Part shown: piece after piece, positions 7,878-15,924 of the stretch | Position numbering within the stretch: the stretch's first letter is position 1 | Layout of the letters: each line of letters begins with the position of its first letter | From: Planctomycetota bacterium | GTDB taxonomy: Bacteria > Planctomycetota > UBA1135 > GCA-002686595 | Direction: 5' to 3' | NCBI GenBank assembly: GCA_020853575.1 | Contig: JADYYP010000045.1 | Coordinates: forward strand, 124,001 to 188,000 | Length of the DNA: 64,000 bases | The notes under the pieces: generated by a model | Told to the model about the DNA's origin: nothing | Seen by the model: the letters and a program-made list of their open reading frames with translations, nothing else | Databases searched by the model: none | Program-made: the position numbers and the translations under genes

Positions 7878-8606
7878 TCAACGCGCCCGCGGTGGCGGCG
7901 GCGGTTTGATGCCCCAGAAGCTGTTCCAGCGCTCGAGATCGGATGTCGCGAGCTTGGGCATCTCGCGCGGCAACTGAATGGCTTCGCGCTCCTTGGCCCA
8001 CCACGACGACCAGGCGTCGAACGACTTGCCGCGATCGCTTCCGCTGAGCACCACGAAGGCCAAACGGAAGTCCTCGAGGTACTGCAACTGCTCGGCGAAA
8101 CCGATGTCCTTCATCACCCGCAGCAGAGCGTCGCCAGATTTCTTCGAGCGCACCCACCCCAGACCGAGGAGCCGCGCGCGCAGCGTCGCCGGTTTCATCT
8201 GGCCCTGCACGTCGTCGGCGAGCACCTCGACGGCGCGTTCGTCGCCGCGGCGGGCGACGGCCTGCAGCAGCTTGGGCAACAGCTTCTCGTCCTTGCGCAG
8301 CTCCTTGCGGTGGCGCGCGTGGTACTCCAGCAATGCGTCGAAGGCCGCGGGAGCCTTGGCGCGCGCCAGGACCTCGACGGCCTCCAACCGTACGTCCGAC
8401 TCTCGGTCTTCGAGCGCGCGCGCGACGACCGCGACGAGCTCCGGCGACTCGAGCTTGCCCAGGTTGCGCAGCGCGGCCACGCGCTCGGCCGTGCCGTCGC
8501 GGCGCAGCGCGTCCTCGAGGGCCTCGACCTCGGCACGCGCGGGCGGAGGTGCGGGAGTCGGGTCTTGCAGCAGGGCTGCGAGCGCCATCAGCGCCAGGAC
8601 TTCCAT
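7878..8606 (-). CDS. Secreted or anchored HEAT-repeat protein
   Basis: This 242-residue protein starts with a short hydrophobic stretch (MEVLALMALAALLQ) that looks like a signal or anchor. Proline/alanine-rich residues and HEAT-like helical repeats follow (for example LRNLGKLESPELVAVVARALEDRESDVRLEAVEVLARAKAP, split here over two repeats). Near the C-terminus is SFDAWSSWWAKERE, a W-x-x-W-W motif shared with two other HEAT proteins in this window. I used the ATG just before the hydrophobic segment; the frame is open further upstream. A TATTCC element lies seven bases before the ATG. It is co-oriented with and two bases from the sulfatase-like gene. The partner protein is unknown. Confidence 0.8.
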   Translation of the reverse strand: MEVLALMALAALLQDPTPAPPPARAEVEALEDALRRDGTAERVAALRNLGKLESPELVAVVARALEDRESDVRLEAVEVLARAKAPAAFDALLEYHARHRKELRKDEKLLPKLLQAVARRGDERAVEVLADDVQGQMKPATLRARLLGLGWVRSKKSGDALLRVMKDIGFAEQLQYLEDFRLAFVVLSGSDRGKSFDAWSSWWAKEREAIQLPREMPKLATSDLERWNSFWGIKPPPPPRAR

Positions 8607-8670
8607 GCGGCCAGGAATAGCACACGCGACACGGTGAGGGAATCGACGGCGTCGAGGGGCACCGAAAGTG

Positions 8671-8700
8671 TTGACGCCGTGCGCGCGCGGCGTCTTGAAT
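8671..8700 (+). promoter_or_regulatory. Sigma-70-type promoter of the M18 aminopeptidase gene
   Basis: TTGACG (8671-8676) and TTGAAT (8695-8700) are separated by 18 bases. The ATG follows only six bases after the -10 element, so the mRNA would be leaderless. Confidence 0.6.
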
Positions 8701-8706
8701 GGCGCG

Positions 8707-9990
8707 ATGGACAACCGGGACCGCGCGCGGGCCATGCTCGCCTACATCGACGCCTCGCCGTCGCCCTTCCACGCCGTCGCCAACGCCGCGCAGCTCTTGA
8801 GCGCCGCGGGTTTCGTCGAGGTCGACGAGAAGCGCGCCTTTCCGGCCGACGTGCAGCGCGGATGGATCGCCCGCGGCGGCGCCCTGCTGGCATGGTCGAG
8901 CGGGGAGCGTCCCGCGGCGGAGGTCGGGTTTCGCGTGCTCGGCGCTCACACCGACAGCCCCAACCTGCGCATCAAGGCCAAGCCGAACACCGGCGCCGCT
9001 GGGTTTCGCCAGCTCGGAGTCGAGGTGTATGGCGGTGTCTTGCTGAACTCCTGGCTGGACCGCGATCTGTCGTTGTCGGGGCGCGTCGTGTTGCGCGCGA
9101 GCGACCGGCAGGCGCGCACTCGGCTCTACAAGCACGAACGCGCGCTGTTGCGGATCCCGCAGCTCGCGATCCACCTCGACCGCGAGGTCAACACGCGCGG
9201 GTTGGTGCTCGACCCGCAGCTGCATTTGGCGCCCTTGTGGGGCGTCGGACGCCCGGACGAGCGCGGCCTGCAGCGCTTCTTGGCGCGCGAGCTCGCCTGC
9301 ACGGCCGAGGAGATCCTCAGCTGGGACCTGATGCTCCACGACGTGGTTCCGGCGACCTTCTTGGGGCTGGAGGGCGAGCTCGTCTGCGCGCCGCGCTTGG
9401 ACAACCTGTGCTCGGCGTGGTGCGCGGTGCAGGCCCTGCTCGACGCGCCAGCGAGCGACGGACCGATCCGTGTCGTGTGTCTGTTCGACCACGAAGAGGT
9501 CGGCAGCACCTCGACACGCGGCGCGCAGGGACCGTTGCTCGAGTACGCGCTCGAGCGCTTGGTCGCCGCTCGCGGAGGCACGCGCGACGACTTCCATCGG
9601 GCGATCGCGGCCAGTCTGTGCGCCTCGATCGACATGGCGCACGCGACGCACCCCAACTACCGCGAGAAGCACGAGCCCGAGCACTGGATCCACGTCAACG
9701 CGGGGCCGGTGATCAAGCTCAACACCAACATGCGCTACGCGACGGATGCGGAGGGCGAGGCGCTGTTCCAACTGGCCTGCGAGCGCGCCGGAGTTCCGGT
9801 GCAAAAGTACTTCCATCGCTCGAACCTGGCGTGCGGCACGACCATCGGGCCCTTGACCGCGGCGCGCTTGGGGATGCGCACCGTCGACGTCGGCTGCGCG
9901 CAGCTGTCGATGCACTCGATCCGAGAGATGTGCGGCGCGGACGATCCGGCGTTGATGACACGGGCGCTGGCGGCTTTCCTGGCACGCTGA
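8707..9990 (+). CDS. M18 family aspartyl aminopeptidase
   Basis: This dinuclear-metal aminopeptidase (427 residues) removes N-terminal, often acidic, residues from peptides in the cytoplasm. Family signatures include the metal-binding LGAHTDSPNLRIK, VEVYGGVLLNSWLDRDL, the glutamate pair in LFDHEEVGS, and a late H-S-I-R-E-M segment holding a metal-binding His. The length is normal for the family (about 420-450). The ATG giving MDNRDRARAM was preferred over an upstream alternative because the predicted promoter -10 ends six bases before it. No Shine-Dalgarno site is visible, which agrees with a leaderless transcript. It is a single gene divergent from the HEAT/sulfatase operon. Confidence 0.95.
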   Translation: MDNRDRARAMLAYIDASPSPFHAVANAAQLLSAAGFVEVDEKRAFPADVQRGWIARGGALLAWSSGERPAAEVGFRVLGAHTDSPNLRIKAKPNTGAAGFRQLGVEVYGGVLLNSWLDRDLSLSGRVVLRASDRQARTRLYKHERALLRIPQLAIHLDREVNTRGLVLDPQLHLAPLWGVGRPDERGLQRFLARELACTAEEILSWDLMLHDVVPATFLGLEGELVCAPRLDNLCSAWCAVQALLDAPASDGPIRVVCLFDHEEVGSTSTRGAQGPLLEYALERLVAARGGTRDDFHRAIAASLCASIDMAHATHPNYREKHEPEHWIHVNAGPVIKLNTNMRYATDAEGEALFQLACERAGVPVQKYFHRSNLACGTTIGPLTAARLGMRTVDVGCAQLSMHSIREMCGADDPALMTRALAAFLAR

Positions 9991-9998
9991 GAGCGGGC

Positions 9999-10004
9999 TA
10001 GAAT
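9999..10004 (+). promoter_or_regulatory. -10 element TAGAAT upstream of slyD
   Basis: TAGAAT lies 35 bases before the slyD ATG and nine bases after the aminopeptidase stop. No convincing -35 hexamer is visible. The same GCTANNNT pattern recurs before many genes in this window. Confidence 0.45.
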
Positions 10005-10039
10005 TCCGCGCTCCTCTTCCTCGAACTCGTCAGGGCTCC

Positions 10040-10534
10040 ATGGATCAAACGGTCTCGGCCGGCAAAGTCGTCGGCATCTACTACACGCTGAAGAACAAGG
10101 ACGGCGCGGTCCTCGACACCAATCGACGCGGCGGCAAGCCGATGCCGTTCCTGCAGGGCACCGGCAACATCCTGCCGGCGCTCGAAAAGGCCCTCGAGGG
10201 CAAGTGCAAGAACGACTTCCTAGCGATCACGCTCGAGCCCGAGCAGGGCTACGGCCACAAGCGCGCGGACCTCGTGCGCAAGGTGCCGCGCGCCAACTTT
10301 CCCAAGGGGCGCGAGTTGGCCCCGGGGATGCGCTTGACGGGCAAGGACCCGGATGGGCGCATGCGCATGGCCTTGATCGTCGAGGTCGGTGAGCAAGAGG
10401 TCACCGTCGACGAGAACCACCCGCTCGCGGGCGAGACCCTGTACTTCGAAATCACTGTGTGCGGCGTGCGCGACGCGACGGCGGAGGAGACGCAGCACGG
10501 ACATGCCCACGGTCCGGGCGGCCACGCTCACTAG
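10040..10534 (+). CDS. slyD: FKBP-type peptidyl-prolyl isomerase SlyD
   Basis: This 164-residue protein combines prolyl cis-trans isomerase and chaperone activity. The FKBP core is split by an insert-in-flap domain, as in SlyD: GKVVGIYYTLKNKDGAVLD and LQGTGNILPALEKAL flank the front, the flap region contains PEQGYGHKRADLV, and VDENHPLAGETLYFEI closes the fold. The C-terminus is His/Gly-rich (QHGHAHGPGGHAH), the feature that lets SlyD bind nickel and other metals. The protein is cytoplasmic. Its stop codon shares the tetranucleotide CTAG with the stop of the convergent kinase gene. Confidence 0.95.
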   Translation: MDQTVSAGKVVGIYYTLKNKDGAVLDTNRRGGKPMPFLQGTGNILPALEKALEGKCKNDFLAITLEPEQGYGHKRADLVRKVPRANFPKGRELAPGMRLTGKDPDGRMRMALIVEVGEQEVTVDENHPLAGETLYFEITVCGVRDATAEETQHGHAHGPGGHAH

Positions 10535-10541
10535 CGCGTGG
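10522..10541. terminator. Hairpin at the slyD/kinase convergent junction
   Basis: CCACGC and GCGTGG pair around an eight-base loop that contains CTAG (10531-10534), which supplies the TAG stop of both convergent genes. No U-tract follows on either strand, so termination is inferred from position only. Confidence 0.4.
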
Positions 10542-11898
10542 GGCGCGCGGGTGGCGTTCCGCGCAGCGCGAGCATCCAGTCGCGCCACGCATCGAAGCGC
10601 TGGTGCAGCCAGCTCAACTCGGGCGCGGGGTCCATTCGCACGACCCGCGGATCCGCGAAGGGTTCGAGGCCCGCTGCCAGGCGCGCGACGCCGAGCAGCG
10701 TCGACTCCGGGGCTTCGAGGCGCTCGATGGTGCGCCCCAGCGTGCTCGCCAGTGCACGGGCGACGAGCTCGTGGTGCGCGAGTCCGCCCGCGAGCCGCAC
10801 GCGACTCGCTCGTGGAGCGAGCGCCTCGATGAGCTCGCGCACGCGGAACAGTAGCCCGGTGATCCAGGCGGAGCGCAGACGCTGCGGATCGGCGCAGTCC
10901 CGCGAGAACGTCACCGAGCGCGCTGCGTCCCAGTAGGGCGCGCCCCAACCGTTCTCGTCCGGCATGCACAGGAGATCGTCGCTCGCATCGAGTTCGATCT
11001 CGCCTTGGCCCAACTCGGCCAGGGTCGCGCCGCCACCGTTGATCGTGCCTTCCAGCGCGAAGCCCACTGCGCCATTTCGTGCGTACGTCGGGCCGCACAG
11101 CCATCCGGCGCGCGCTTCGAAGCTCGCCGTCGGCGCCAGCACGAAGCCGCCCGTTCCAAGGTTGACGAGCACGTCGGAGTCGAGTGTCGACGCGACCAGC
11201 GCGCTGGCCTGATCCGAGAGCGCCGCGCGGACCTCGAGTCCGTTGTCGAGCGAACCGAGCGAGCCACGGCTGTCGGTGACGCTCGGCATGCCGAGCCCAT
11301 GCACCCCGGCTCGCTCCAGGATGCGCAAATCCCAACGCGCGGAGCGCGGATCGAGCAACAACGTGCGCGCGGCCATGCTGACATCGGTCGTGTGGTGCGT
11401 GCCGCTCGACAAGCGCTGGATCAGGTAGGTCTCGAGCGTTCCGAAGGCGATTCCTCCGCGCTCGATGCGCTCGCGCAGCTGCGGTTGTTCCTCGCACAGC
11501 GACGCGACCTTCGGTCCGGCGTAGTGGGGCGAGAGCCGCAGGCCCAGACTGCCTTCCGCCCAGGCGCCGAGATCCCGGTTGCGCTCGCACCAAGACTGCG
11601 CGCGCCGATCGCGCCACGAGAGGACTGGGGCAACCGGGCGCGCGCCGCGGCTCTCGAAGAGCACGAAGGTCGAGCGCTGGGTCGCGACACCCAGTGGTGT
11701 CCCGCGCGGGACGAGCGCGAGCATGCCGGTGACCAGCTCGACCACTTGCTCCAGGTCCACTTCGACGCGCAGAGCATCCAGCACCCGCGACGGAAAGGGC
11801 GCGCTCGCGCGCAGCTCGAGCTCTCCGTCGGCGGCCAGCAGCGCGAGCTTGAGGCGCGTGGAACCCAGGTCGAGCGCCGCAGCGAGCGGCGCGCTCAT
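10531..11898 (-). CDS. FGGY-family carbohydrate kinase
   Basis: This 455-residue protein resembles xylulokinase/gluconokinase-type sugar kinases, which transfer phosphate from ATP to a sugar or polyol. The N-terminal ATP-binding loop is ALDLGSTRLKLALL. The substrate-side region has WRDRRAQSW (usual family form W-x-D-x-R). A second nucleotide-binding loop is visible around NLGTGGFVLAP, and a late glycine-rich LAGGLAHHELVARALA corresponds to the family adenosine motif. The start ATG overlaps the stop of the upstream small gene as ATGA, implying coupled translation. The sugar specificity cannot be read from the sequence, and no sugar transporter or isomerase is adjacent. Confidence 0.88.
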   Translation of the reverse strand: MSAPLAAALDLGSTRLKLALLAADGELELRASAPFPSRVLDALRVEVDLEQVVELVTGMLALVPRGTPLGVATQRSTFVLFESRGARPVAPVLSWRDRRAQSWCERNRDLGAWAEGSLGLRLSPHYAGPKVASLCEEQPQLRERIERGGIAFGTLETYLIQRLSSGTHHTTDVSMAARTLLLDPRSARWDLRILERAGVHGLGMPSVTDSRGSLGSLDNGLEVRAALSDQASALVASTLDSDVLVNLGTGGFVLAPTASFEARAGWLCGPTYARNGAVGFALEGTINGGGATLAELGQGEIELDASDDLLCMPDENGWGAPYWDAARSVTFSRDCADPQRLRSAWITGLLFRVRELIEALAPRASRVRLAGGLAHHELVARALASTLGRTIERLEAPESTLLGVARLAAGLEPFADPRVVRMDPAPELSWLHQRFDAWRDWMLALRGTPPARPTR

Positions 11899-12527
11899 TT
11901 TTGGCTTCCAGGCGCGAGGAAACGTCGCAACCAATCGCGCTCGGCCGCGAGCTGCGCGAGCTCGGGATGTTCCGCGGTCGGGATCGCGGTCACATCGAAG
12001 CGCACCTGGCCCGGGTTCGCGGGGTCGGTCGAGACGCGCGTGCGCACCCAGCGCGTGGCATCCTCCGCGGGCGGCTCGAAGGGCGAATCCGTCGGTGCGT
12101 GCGACTCGAACAGCCCGGCTTCGAAGCGCGCGCTGGCGAGCTCGCTCACGCGCGAATCGACTTGGGCGTCGAGCTCGCGCAGACGTGCCTGCAGCTTCTC
12201 GGGCGCCAGCGCAGCGTACTGCGCCGAGAAATCGCCTGCGGGTTGGACCGGCGCATGACCCTCTTCGAGTGCCGCGGGCTCCCGGACTTCGGGCCGCGCT
12301 TCGGGCGCCAGTGTCCGCTCGGCAACGCCCTCCGCGTGTTGTGGCTGCGGTGTCGAGCTCGGCTGCGACGCGACGGGCGTCAGTCCATCCTGGCCGAGCT
12401 CAGGCGCAGCTCGACGATCCTCGGAGGGTGTCGCGCTTTCGTCCGGCGCGGGCGGGCGGCGCGTGAGCACGTAGGCGACCAAGGCGACACCGGCGAGCAG
12501 CACGGTCAGCATGAGGAGCTTGCGCAT
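11895..12527 (-). CDS. Anchored Pro/Glu-rich protein of unknown function
   Basis: I do not recognise a family for this 210-residue protein. It has an N-terminal membrane anchor or uncleaved signal (MRKLLMLTVLLAGVALVAYVL). A low-complexity linker rich in Pro, Ala, Glu and Ser spans about residues 25-110, and a charged helical part contains RLRELDAQVDSRVSELASA. The ATG is preceded by a TATCAT -10 element only six bases away, predicting a leaderless transcript. Its stop overlaps the kinase start (ATGA), so the two proteins are made together. The function is unknown; a periplasmic or envelope scaffold role would fit the architecture. Confidence 0.7.
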   Translation of the reverse strand: MRKLLMLTVLLAGVALVAYVLTRRPPAPDESATPSEDRRAAPELGQDGLTPVASQPSSTPQPQHAEGVAERTLAPEARPEVREPAALEEGHAPVQPAGDFSAQYAALAPEKLQARLRELDAQVDSRVSELASARFEAGLFESHAPTDSPFEPPAEDATRWVRTRVSTDPANPGQVRFDVTAIPTAEHPELAQLAAERDWLRRFLAPGSQK

Positions 12528-12533
12528 GTGGCG

Positions 12534-12539
12534 ATGATA
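12534..12539 (-). promoter_or_regulatory. -10 element TATCAT of the anchored-protein/kinase operon
   Basis: On the minus strand TATCAT ends six bases before the ATG at 12527. That spacing would place transcription initiation at or within a base or two of the start codon. Confidence 0.5.
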
Positions 12540-12639
12540 GCCATGCGGTGCGCGCGCACAGCTCGCGGGCTCGGACGAGACGCTCGCGAACGGCCGCGAA
12601 ACGCCGGTGCTGTGGCTTCGTTGGACGGCGCACGGCACC

Positions 12640-13272
12640 ATGCACGGCGTGAAGACTGGCCATGCATTGCTGCTGCTCGCCTTGGTGACGCTCGGGCTCG
12701 CGATTTCGGCGATCGAGCCCTTCGATCGCACGACCTGGTGGCTCGAGATCGCGCCGGTCTTGCTCGCGGCGGCCGTGATGGGCGCGACCTGGCGTCGTTT
12801 TCCACTGACCCCGTTGGTCACGCTCTTGATCGCATTGCACGCGGGGATCCTGATGCTGGGTGGTCACTACACCTACGCGCGCGTGCCGCTCGGCGACTGG
12901 GTGCGCGACGCGTTCGAGCTGCAGCGCAATCCCTACGATCGGCTGGGGCACTTCGCCCAGGGCTTCGTGCCCGCCTTGGTGGCGCGCGAGATCTTGCTGC
13001 GCACTTCGCCCTTGCGTCCCGGCAAGTGGCTCGCGTTCTTGGTGGCCTGCGTCGCACTGGCGATCAGCGCTTGCTACGAGTTCGTCGAGTGGTGGTCGGC
13101 GGTCATCGGCGGAGCGGCCGCGGAGGACTTCCTGGGAACGCAAGGCGATCCGTGGGACACGCAGTGGGACATGTTCCTGGCGCTGCTCGGTGCGGTCGCG
13201 GCGCAGCTCGGCTTGGCGCGCACGCAGGACCGCCAGATCGCCGCGCTCCGGGAGCCCGAACGCGTGCCGTGA
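12640..13272 (+). CDS. YjdF/DUF2238 family integral membrane protein
   Basis: This is a 210-residue polytopic membrane protein with about six hydrophobic segments. Family-like features are the conserved H-x-Y region (LGGHYTYARVPLGDW), the NPYDRLGHFAQGFVPALVAREI segment (split by the membrane boundary) and the acidic EFVEWWSAVIGG stretch before QGDPWDTQWDM. These match the uncharacterised YjdF (DUF2238) proteins. The ATG giving MHGVKTGHALL was preferred; an earlier start adds eleven non-hydrophobic residues. The gene is alone between divergent and downstream genes. The 216 bases that follow hold no gene, only a short near-repeat (CTTCGCGGC-TGAG near 13309 and 13387) and the next promoter. Confidence 0.85.
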   Translation: MHGVKTGHALLLLALVTLGLAISAIEPFDRTTWWLEIAPVLLAAAVMGATWRRFPLTPLVTLLIALHAGILMLGGHYTYARVPLGDWVRDAFELQRNPYDRLGHFAQGFVPALVAREILLRTSPLRPGKWLAFLVACVALAISACYEFVEWWSAVIGGAAAEDFLGTQGDPWDTQWDMFLALLGAVAAQLGLARTQDRQIAALREPERVP

Positions 13273-13447
13273 GCGGAAGGAAGAGCGCGCGGGGCAGGCC
13301 GAGATTTCTTCGCGGCATGAGGCCTGAGCGCTCCGGCCCTCGGACGCGCGGTCCTCTGGATGGCGCCGGACGTCATGGGTGTGAGCTCTTCGCGGCGTGA
13401 GTCCGCGGAACCAATGCTCGGAGCGAGACGTCCCAGGGCGCTGCGAG

Positions 13448-13453
13448 TAGCCT
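13448..13453 (+). promoter_or_regulatory. -10 element TAGCCT upstream of the MBL/lamin-tail gene
   Basis: TAGCCT lies 35 bases before the ATG, with a possible ribosome site TTGAGGAG between them. No clear -35 hexamer is visible. Confidence 0.4.
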
Positions 13454-13488
13454 TGAGGAGCACGCCCGGCCCCAAGCCGTCCAACACC

Positions 13489-15879
13489 ATGCTTTCAACC
13501 CGTTTTCTCCGCGCGTTGGGGCTCGCCTGCTCCGCGCTCCCGTCCGCATTCGGGCAGTCGCTCGAAGTGCACGTCATCAATGTCGACCAGGGCTTGTCGG
13601 TGTTCGTCAAGAGCCCCGCGGGCACGCGCGTCTTGATCGACGGCGGCAATCCGGGCGATGGCAACGCCATCGTGCGTCCGTTCCTGCAGTCGATCGGCGT
13701 GGCGGCGCTGGACTACTCGGTGATGACGCACTGGCACACGGACCACTTCGGCGGCCTGACGGAGGTCCACAACTCGAGCTACAAGCCCTTGATCGCGGCC
13801 TACGACCGCGGCGACGCGAGTCGGCCTTCGAACGGCTTCGTCACCTCCTATCTGAGCGCGGTGGGGACCAAGCGCGCCATCCCCAGCGTCGGCCAGACGC
13901 TCGATCTCGGCGGCGGATGCACGCTGACCTTCATCGCGCGCGACGGGCAGTACGTGGGAGGTTCGGTCAATCCCAGCGGTGAAGAGAACGCCTACTCGTT
14001 GGGGATGGTGATCCGCTACGGCGACTTCGATCTGTACGTCGCGGGCGACTTGACCGCCGGCGGACTGGGCACGCCGAACGTCGAGGGGCCGACGAGCGCC
14101 AGCGTTGGCCAAGTCGAGGTCGCGATTTCCTCGCACCACGGCTCGCCATCCAGCTCGTCGTCGACGGTGGTCAACAACCTCAACCCGAGCCTGGTCGTGC
14201 ACTCCGCCGGCCATGACAATTCCTACGGGCATCCCGCGGAAGTCGTGGTCGATGCGTGGAGCACGCCGGCCGCGACCCGCGTGCAATGGTGCACGACCGA
14301 TGGCGAGACGCTGCAGCCGACGCTCGGTGGGGATCCCGGCGGATTCAATGCGATCCAGGGGCACATCCTGATCACCAGCGACGGCACCACGTTCCGCGCC
14401 TCGAGCCCGACGCACGCCGAGTCCGTCGACTTCGCGACGTTCGAGCAGGCCGGAACGCTGGCCGGCGTCGGACAGGTGGTGGTGAACGAGCTGTTGATCG
14501 ACCCGCTGAACAGCGCCGACGCGGTGGGAGAGTGGATCGAGCTCCAAAACGTGGGGACCCAGACGCTCAACCTGGGCGGAATGCAGTTCGTTTCCGGCGC
14601 CCAGAGCTTCACGCTGCGCAGTCAAGTCTTGCTGGCCGGAGGCGAGCGCTTCCTCGTCGGGCTCGACGGTCGCGCCTCGCGCAACGGCAACGTGTTCTTG
14701 GGAGTCGGCGCGCCGTGGCAGCAGTTCGGGCTCGCCAACACCGCGAGCTCGCTGCAGCTGCGCACGGCGACCAACGCGGTGATGGAGACGGTCTCTTGGG
14801 GCTCGGGTGCGATCGCAGTGACCCCGGGCGTCTCGGCCGAACGCATCCTGTCCACGAGCGCGCCCACGGCCAACAACTTCGCCGCCGCGCTCAACGCCTG
14901 GAGCACGGGCGACCTCGGTACGCCGTGGGAGCAGAACGACAACGCGTTGCCGACCTGTCCCGCACCCGTGCCCTACGGCACCGGCAAGTTGACCTCGAAT
15001 CTGACTTTGCCGCGCGCTTCCTGGAGCGGGACGCCCAGCCTCGACACCAACGACTTCCAAGTCGTGCTGGTCGATGGGCTACCGCTCAAGTCCACGATTT
15101 TGTTCTACGGCTTCGCCCCAGATCAGAAGCCATTTTCGGGCGGCACGCTGTGGGTCGACACCCCCGTGCGACGCATGAGCGTCTCGCAGACCGACAGCCT
15201 GGGCTCGGTCGCCTATCCGGTGGCGATCGACGCGTCGATGCCGGGCACCAAGCGCTACTACCAGTTCTGGTTCCGCGATCCGTTCCACCCCGACGGCACC
15301 AACGTCGGACTCTCGGCGGCGCTCGAAGTTCAGTTCTGTCCACTGCCGGGTCCTCCGGCACCTGGGCAGCTCGTGATCACCGAGGTCATGAAGGACCCCA
15401 GTGCCGTGGCGGACTCCGCCGGGGAGTGGATCGAGGTCTACAACACGACCAACGTCGCGATCGACATCGAGGGCTGGGCCCTGCGCGACCGCGGCACGGA
15501 CAACGTGGTGCTGCAGAATGGCGGCCTGGGCATTTTCGTTCCGGCGCACGGCTACCTGGTGCTCGCGGCCAACACGAGCAGCGCCACCAATGGCGGAGTG
15601 CTGGCCTCGGCGGGCTACGACTGGAATCTGTTCAAATTGGACAATGCCGACGACGAGGTGCTGCTCGTCGCTCCGGGTGCGGTCGAGGTCGACGCCATCG
15701 ATTACGACAACGGCTTCATCTGGCCGGACACCCCGGGGCGGTCGCTGAGCTTGAAGGCCGGTACGCTCGACGCCTTGCTCAACGACGACGGCAACAATTG
15801 GTGCCACGGGAACACGCCGATCCATGGCGCCAGCCCGGACAGCGGCACGCCGGGGGCCGCCAACGACGCCTGCCCCTGA
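13489..15879 (+). CDS. Secreted metallo-beta-lactamase-fold protein with two lamin-tail domains
   Basis: This 796-residue protein has a signal peptide ending near AFGQ. Its N-terminal half (about residues 24-320) is a ComEC/Rec2-like metallo-beta-lactamase domain: HVINVDQGLSVFV, LIDGGNPGDGN, the metal site THWHTDHFGG, and a late SHHGSPSS. This fold is found in the nuclease-like domain of competence protein ComEC. Two lamin-tail domains follow, recognisable by VNELLIDP...GEWIELQN (about residues 340-460) and ITEVMKDP...GEWIEVYN (about 640-790), with a beta-rich region between. Lamin-tail domains often accompany extracellular nucleases. I infer a secreted DNA- or phosphodiester-cleaving enzyme, but activity is unproven. 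Confidence 0.85.
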   Translation: MLSTRFLRALGLACSALPSAFGQSLEVHVINVDQGLSVFVKSPAGTRVLIDGGNPGDGNAIVRPFLQSIGVAALDYSVMTHWHTDHFGGLTEVHNSSYKPLIAAYDRGDASRPSNGFVTSYLSAVGTKRAIPSVGQTLDLGGGCTLTFIARDGQYVGGSVNPSGEENAYSLGMVIRYGDFDLYVAGDLTAGGLGTPNVEGPTSASVGQVEVAISSHHGSPSSSSSTVVNNLNPSLVVHSAGHDNSYGHPAEVVVDAWSTPAATRVQWCTTDGETLQPTLGGDPGGFNAIQGHILITSDGTTFRASSPTHAESVDFATFEQAGTLAGVGQVVVNELLIDPLNSADAVGEWIELQNVGTQTLNLGGMQFVSGAQSFTLRSQVLLAGGERFLVGLDGRASRNGNVFLGVGAPWQQFGLANTASSLQLRTATNAVMETVSWGSGAIAVTPGVSAERILSTSAPTANNFAAALNAWSTGDLGTPWEQNDNALPTCPAPVPYGTGKLTSNLTLPRASWSGTPSLDTNDFQVVLVDGLPLKSTILFYGFAPDQKPFSGGTLWVDTPVRRMSVSQTDSLGSVAYPVAIDASMPGTKRYYQFWFRDPFHPDGTNVGLSAALEVQFCPLPGPPAPGQLVITEVMKDPSAVADSAGEWIEVYNTTNVAIDIEGWALRDRGTDNVVLQNGGLGIFVPAHGYLVLAANTSSATNGGVLASAGYDWNLFKLDNADDEVLLVAPGAVEVDAIDYDNGFIWPDTPGRSLSLKAGTLDALLNDDGNNWCHGNTPIHGASPDSGTPGAANDACP

Positions 15880-15912
15880 ACACGGGCGACGACAGCGGTG
15901 CGCAGCGCACGC

Positions 15913-15918
15913 TAGGAT
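15913..15918 (+). promoter_or_regulatory. -10 element TAGGAT of the YwqK-repeat lipoprotein gene
   Basis: TAGGAT ends six bases before the ATG at 15925, predicting a leaderless mRNA. No convincing -35 hexamer was seen. Confidence 0.5.
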
Positions 15919-15924
15919 TCTCGA

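Noticed and set aside
4723-7977. A very long open frame on the plus strand opposite the exopolyphosphatase and sulfatase-like genes
   Set aside because: It is antisense to two well-supported genes and has no recognisable domain. Long antisense frames are expected in DNA with such high GC.
13307-13400. Two near-identical short stretches (TTCGCGGC-TGAG) in the gene-free region before the MBL/lamin-tail gene
   Set aside because: The similarity is only about a dozen bases, and such GC-rich words recur often by chance. I saw no symmetry or regular spacing to suggest a binding site.
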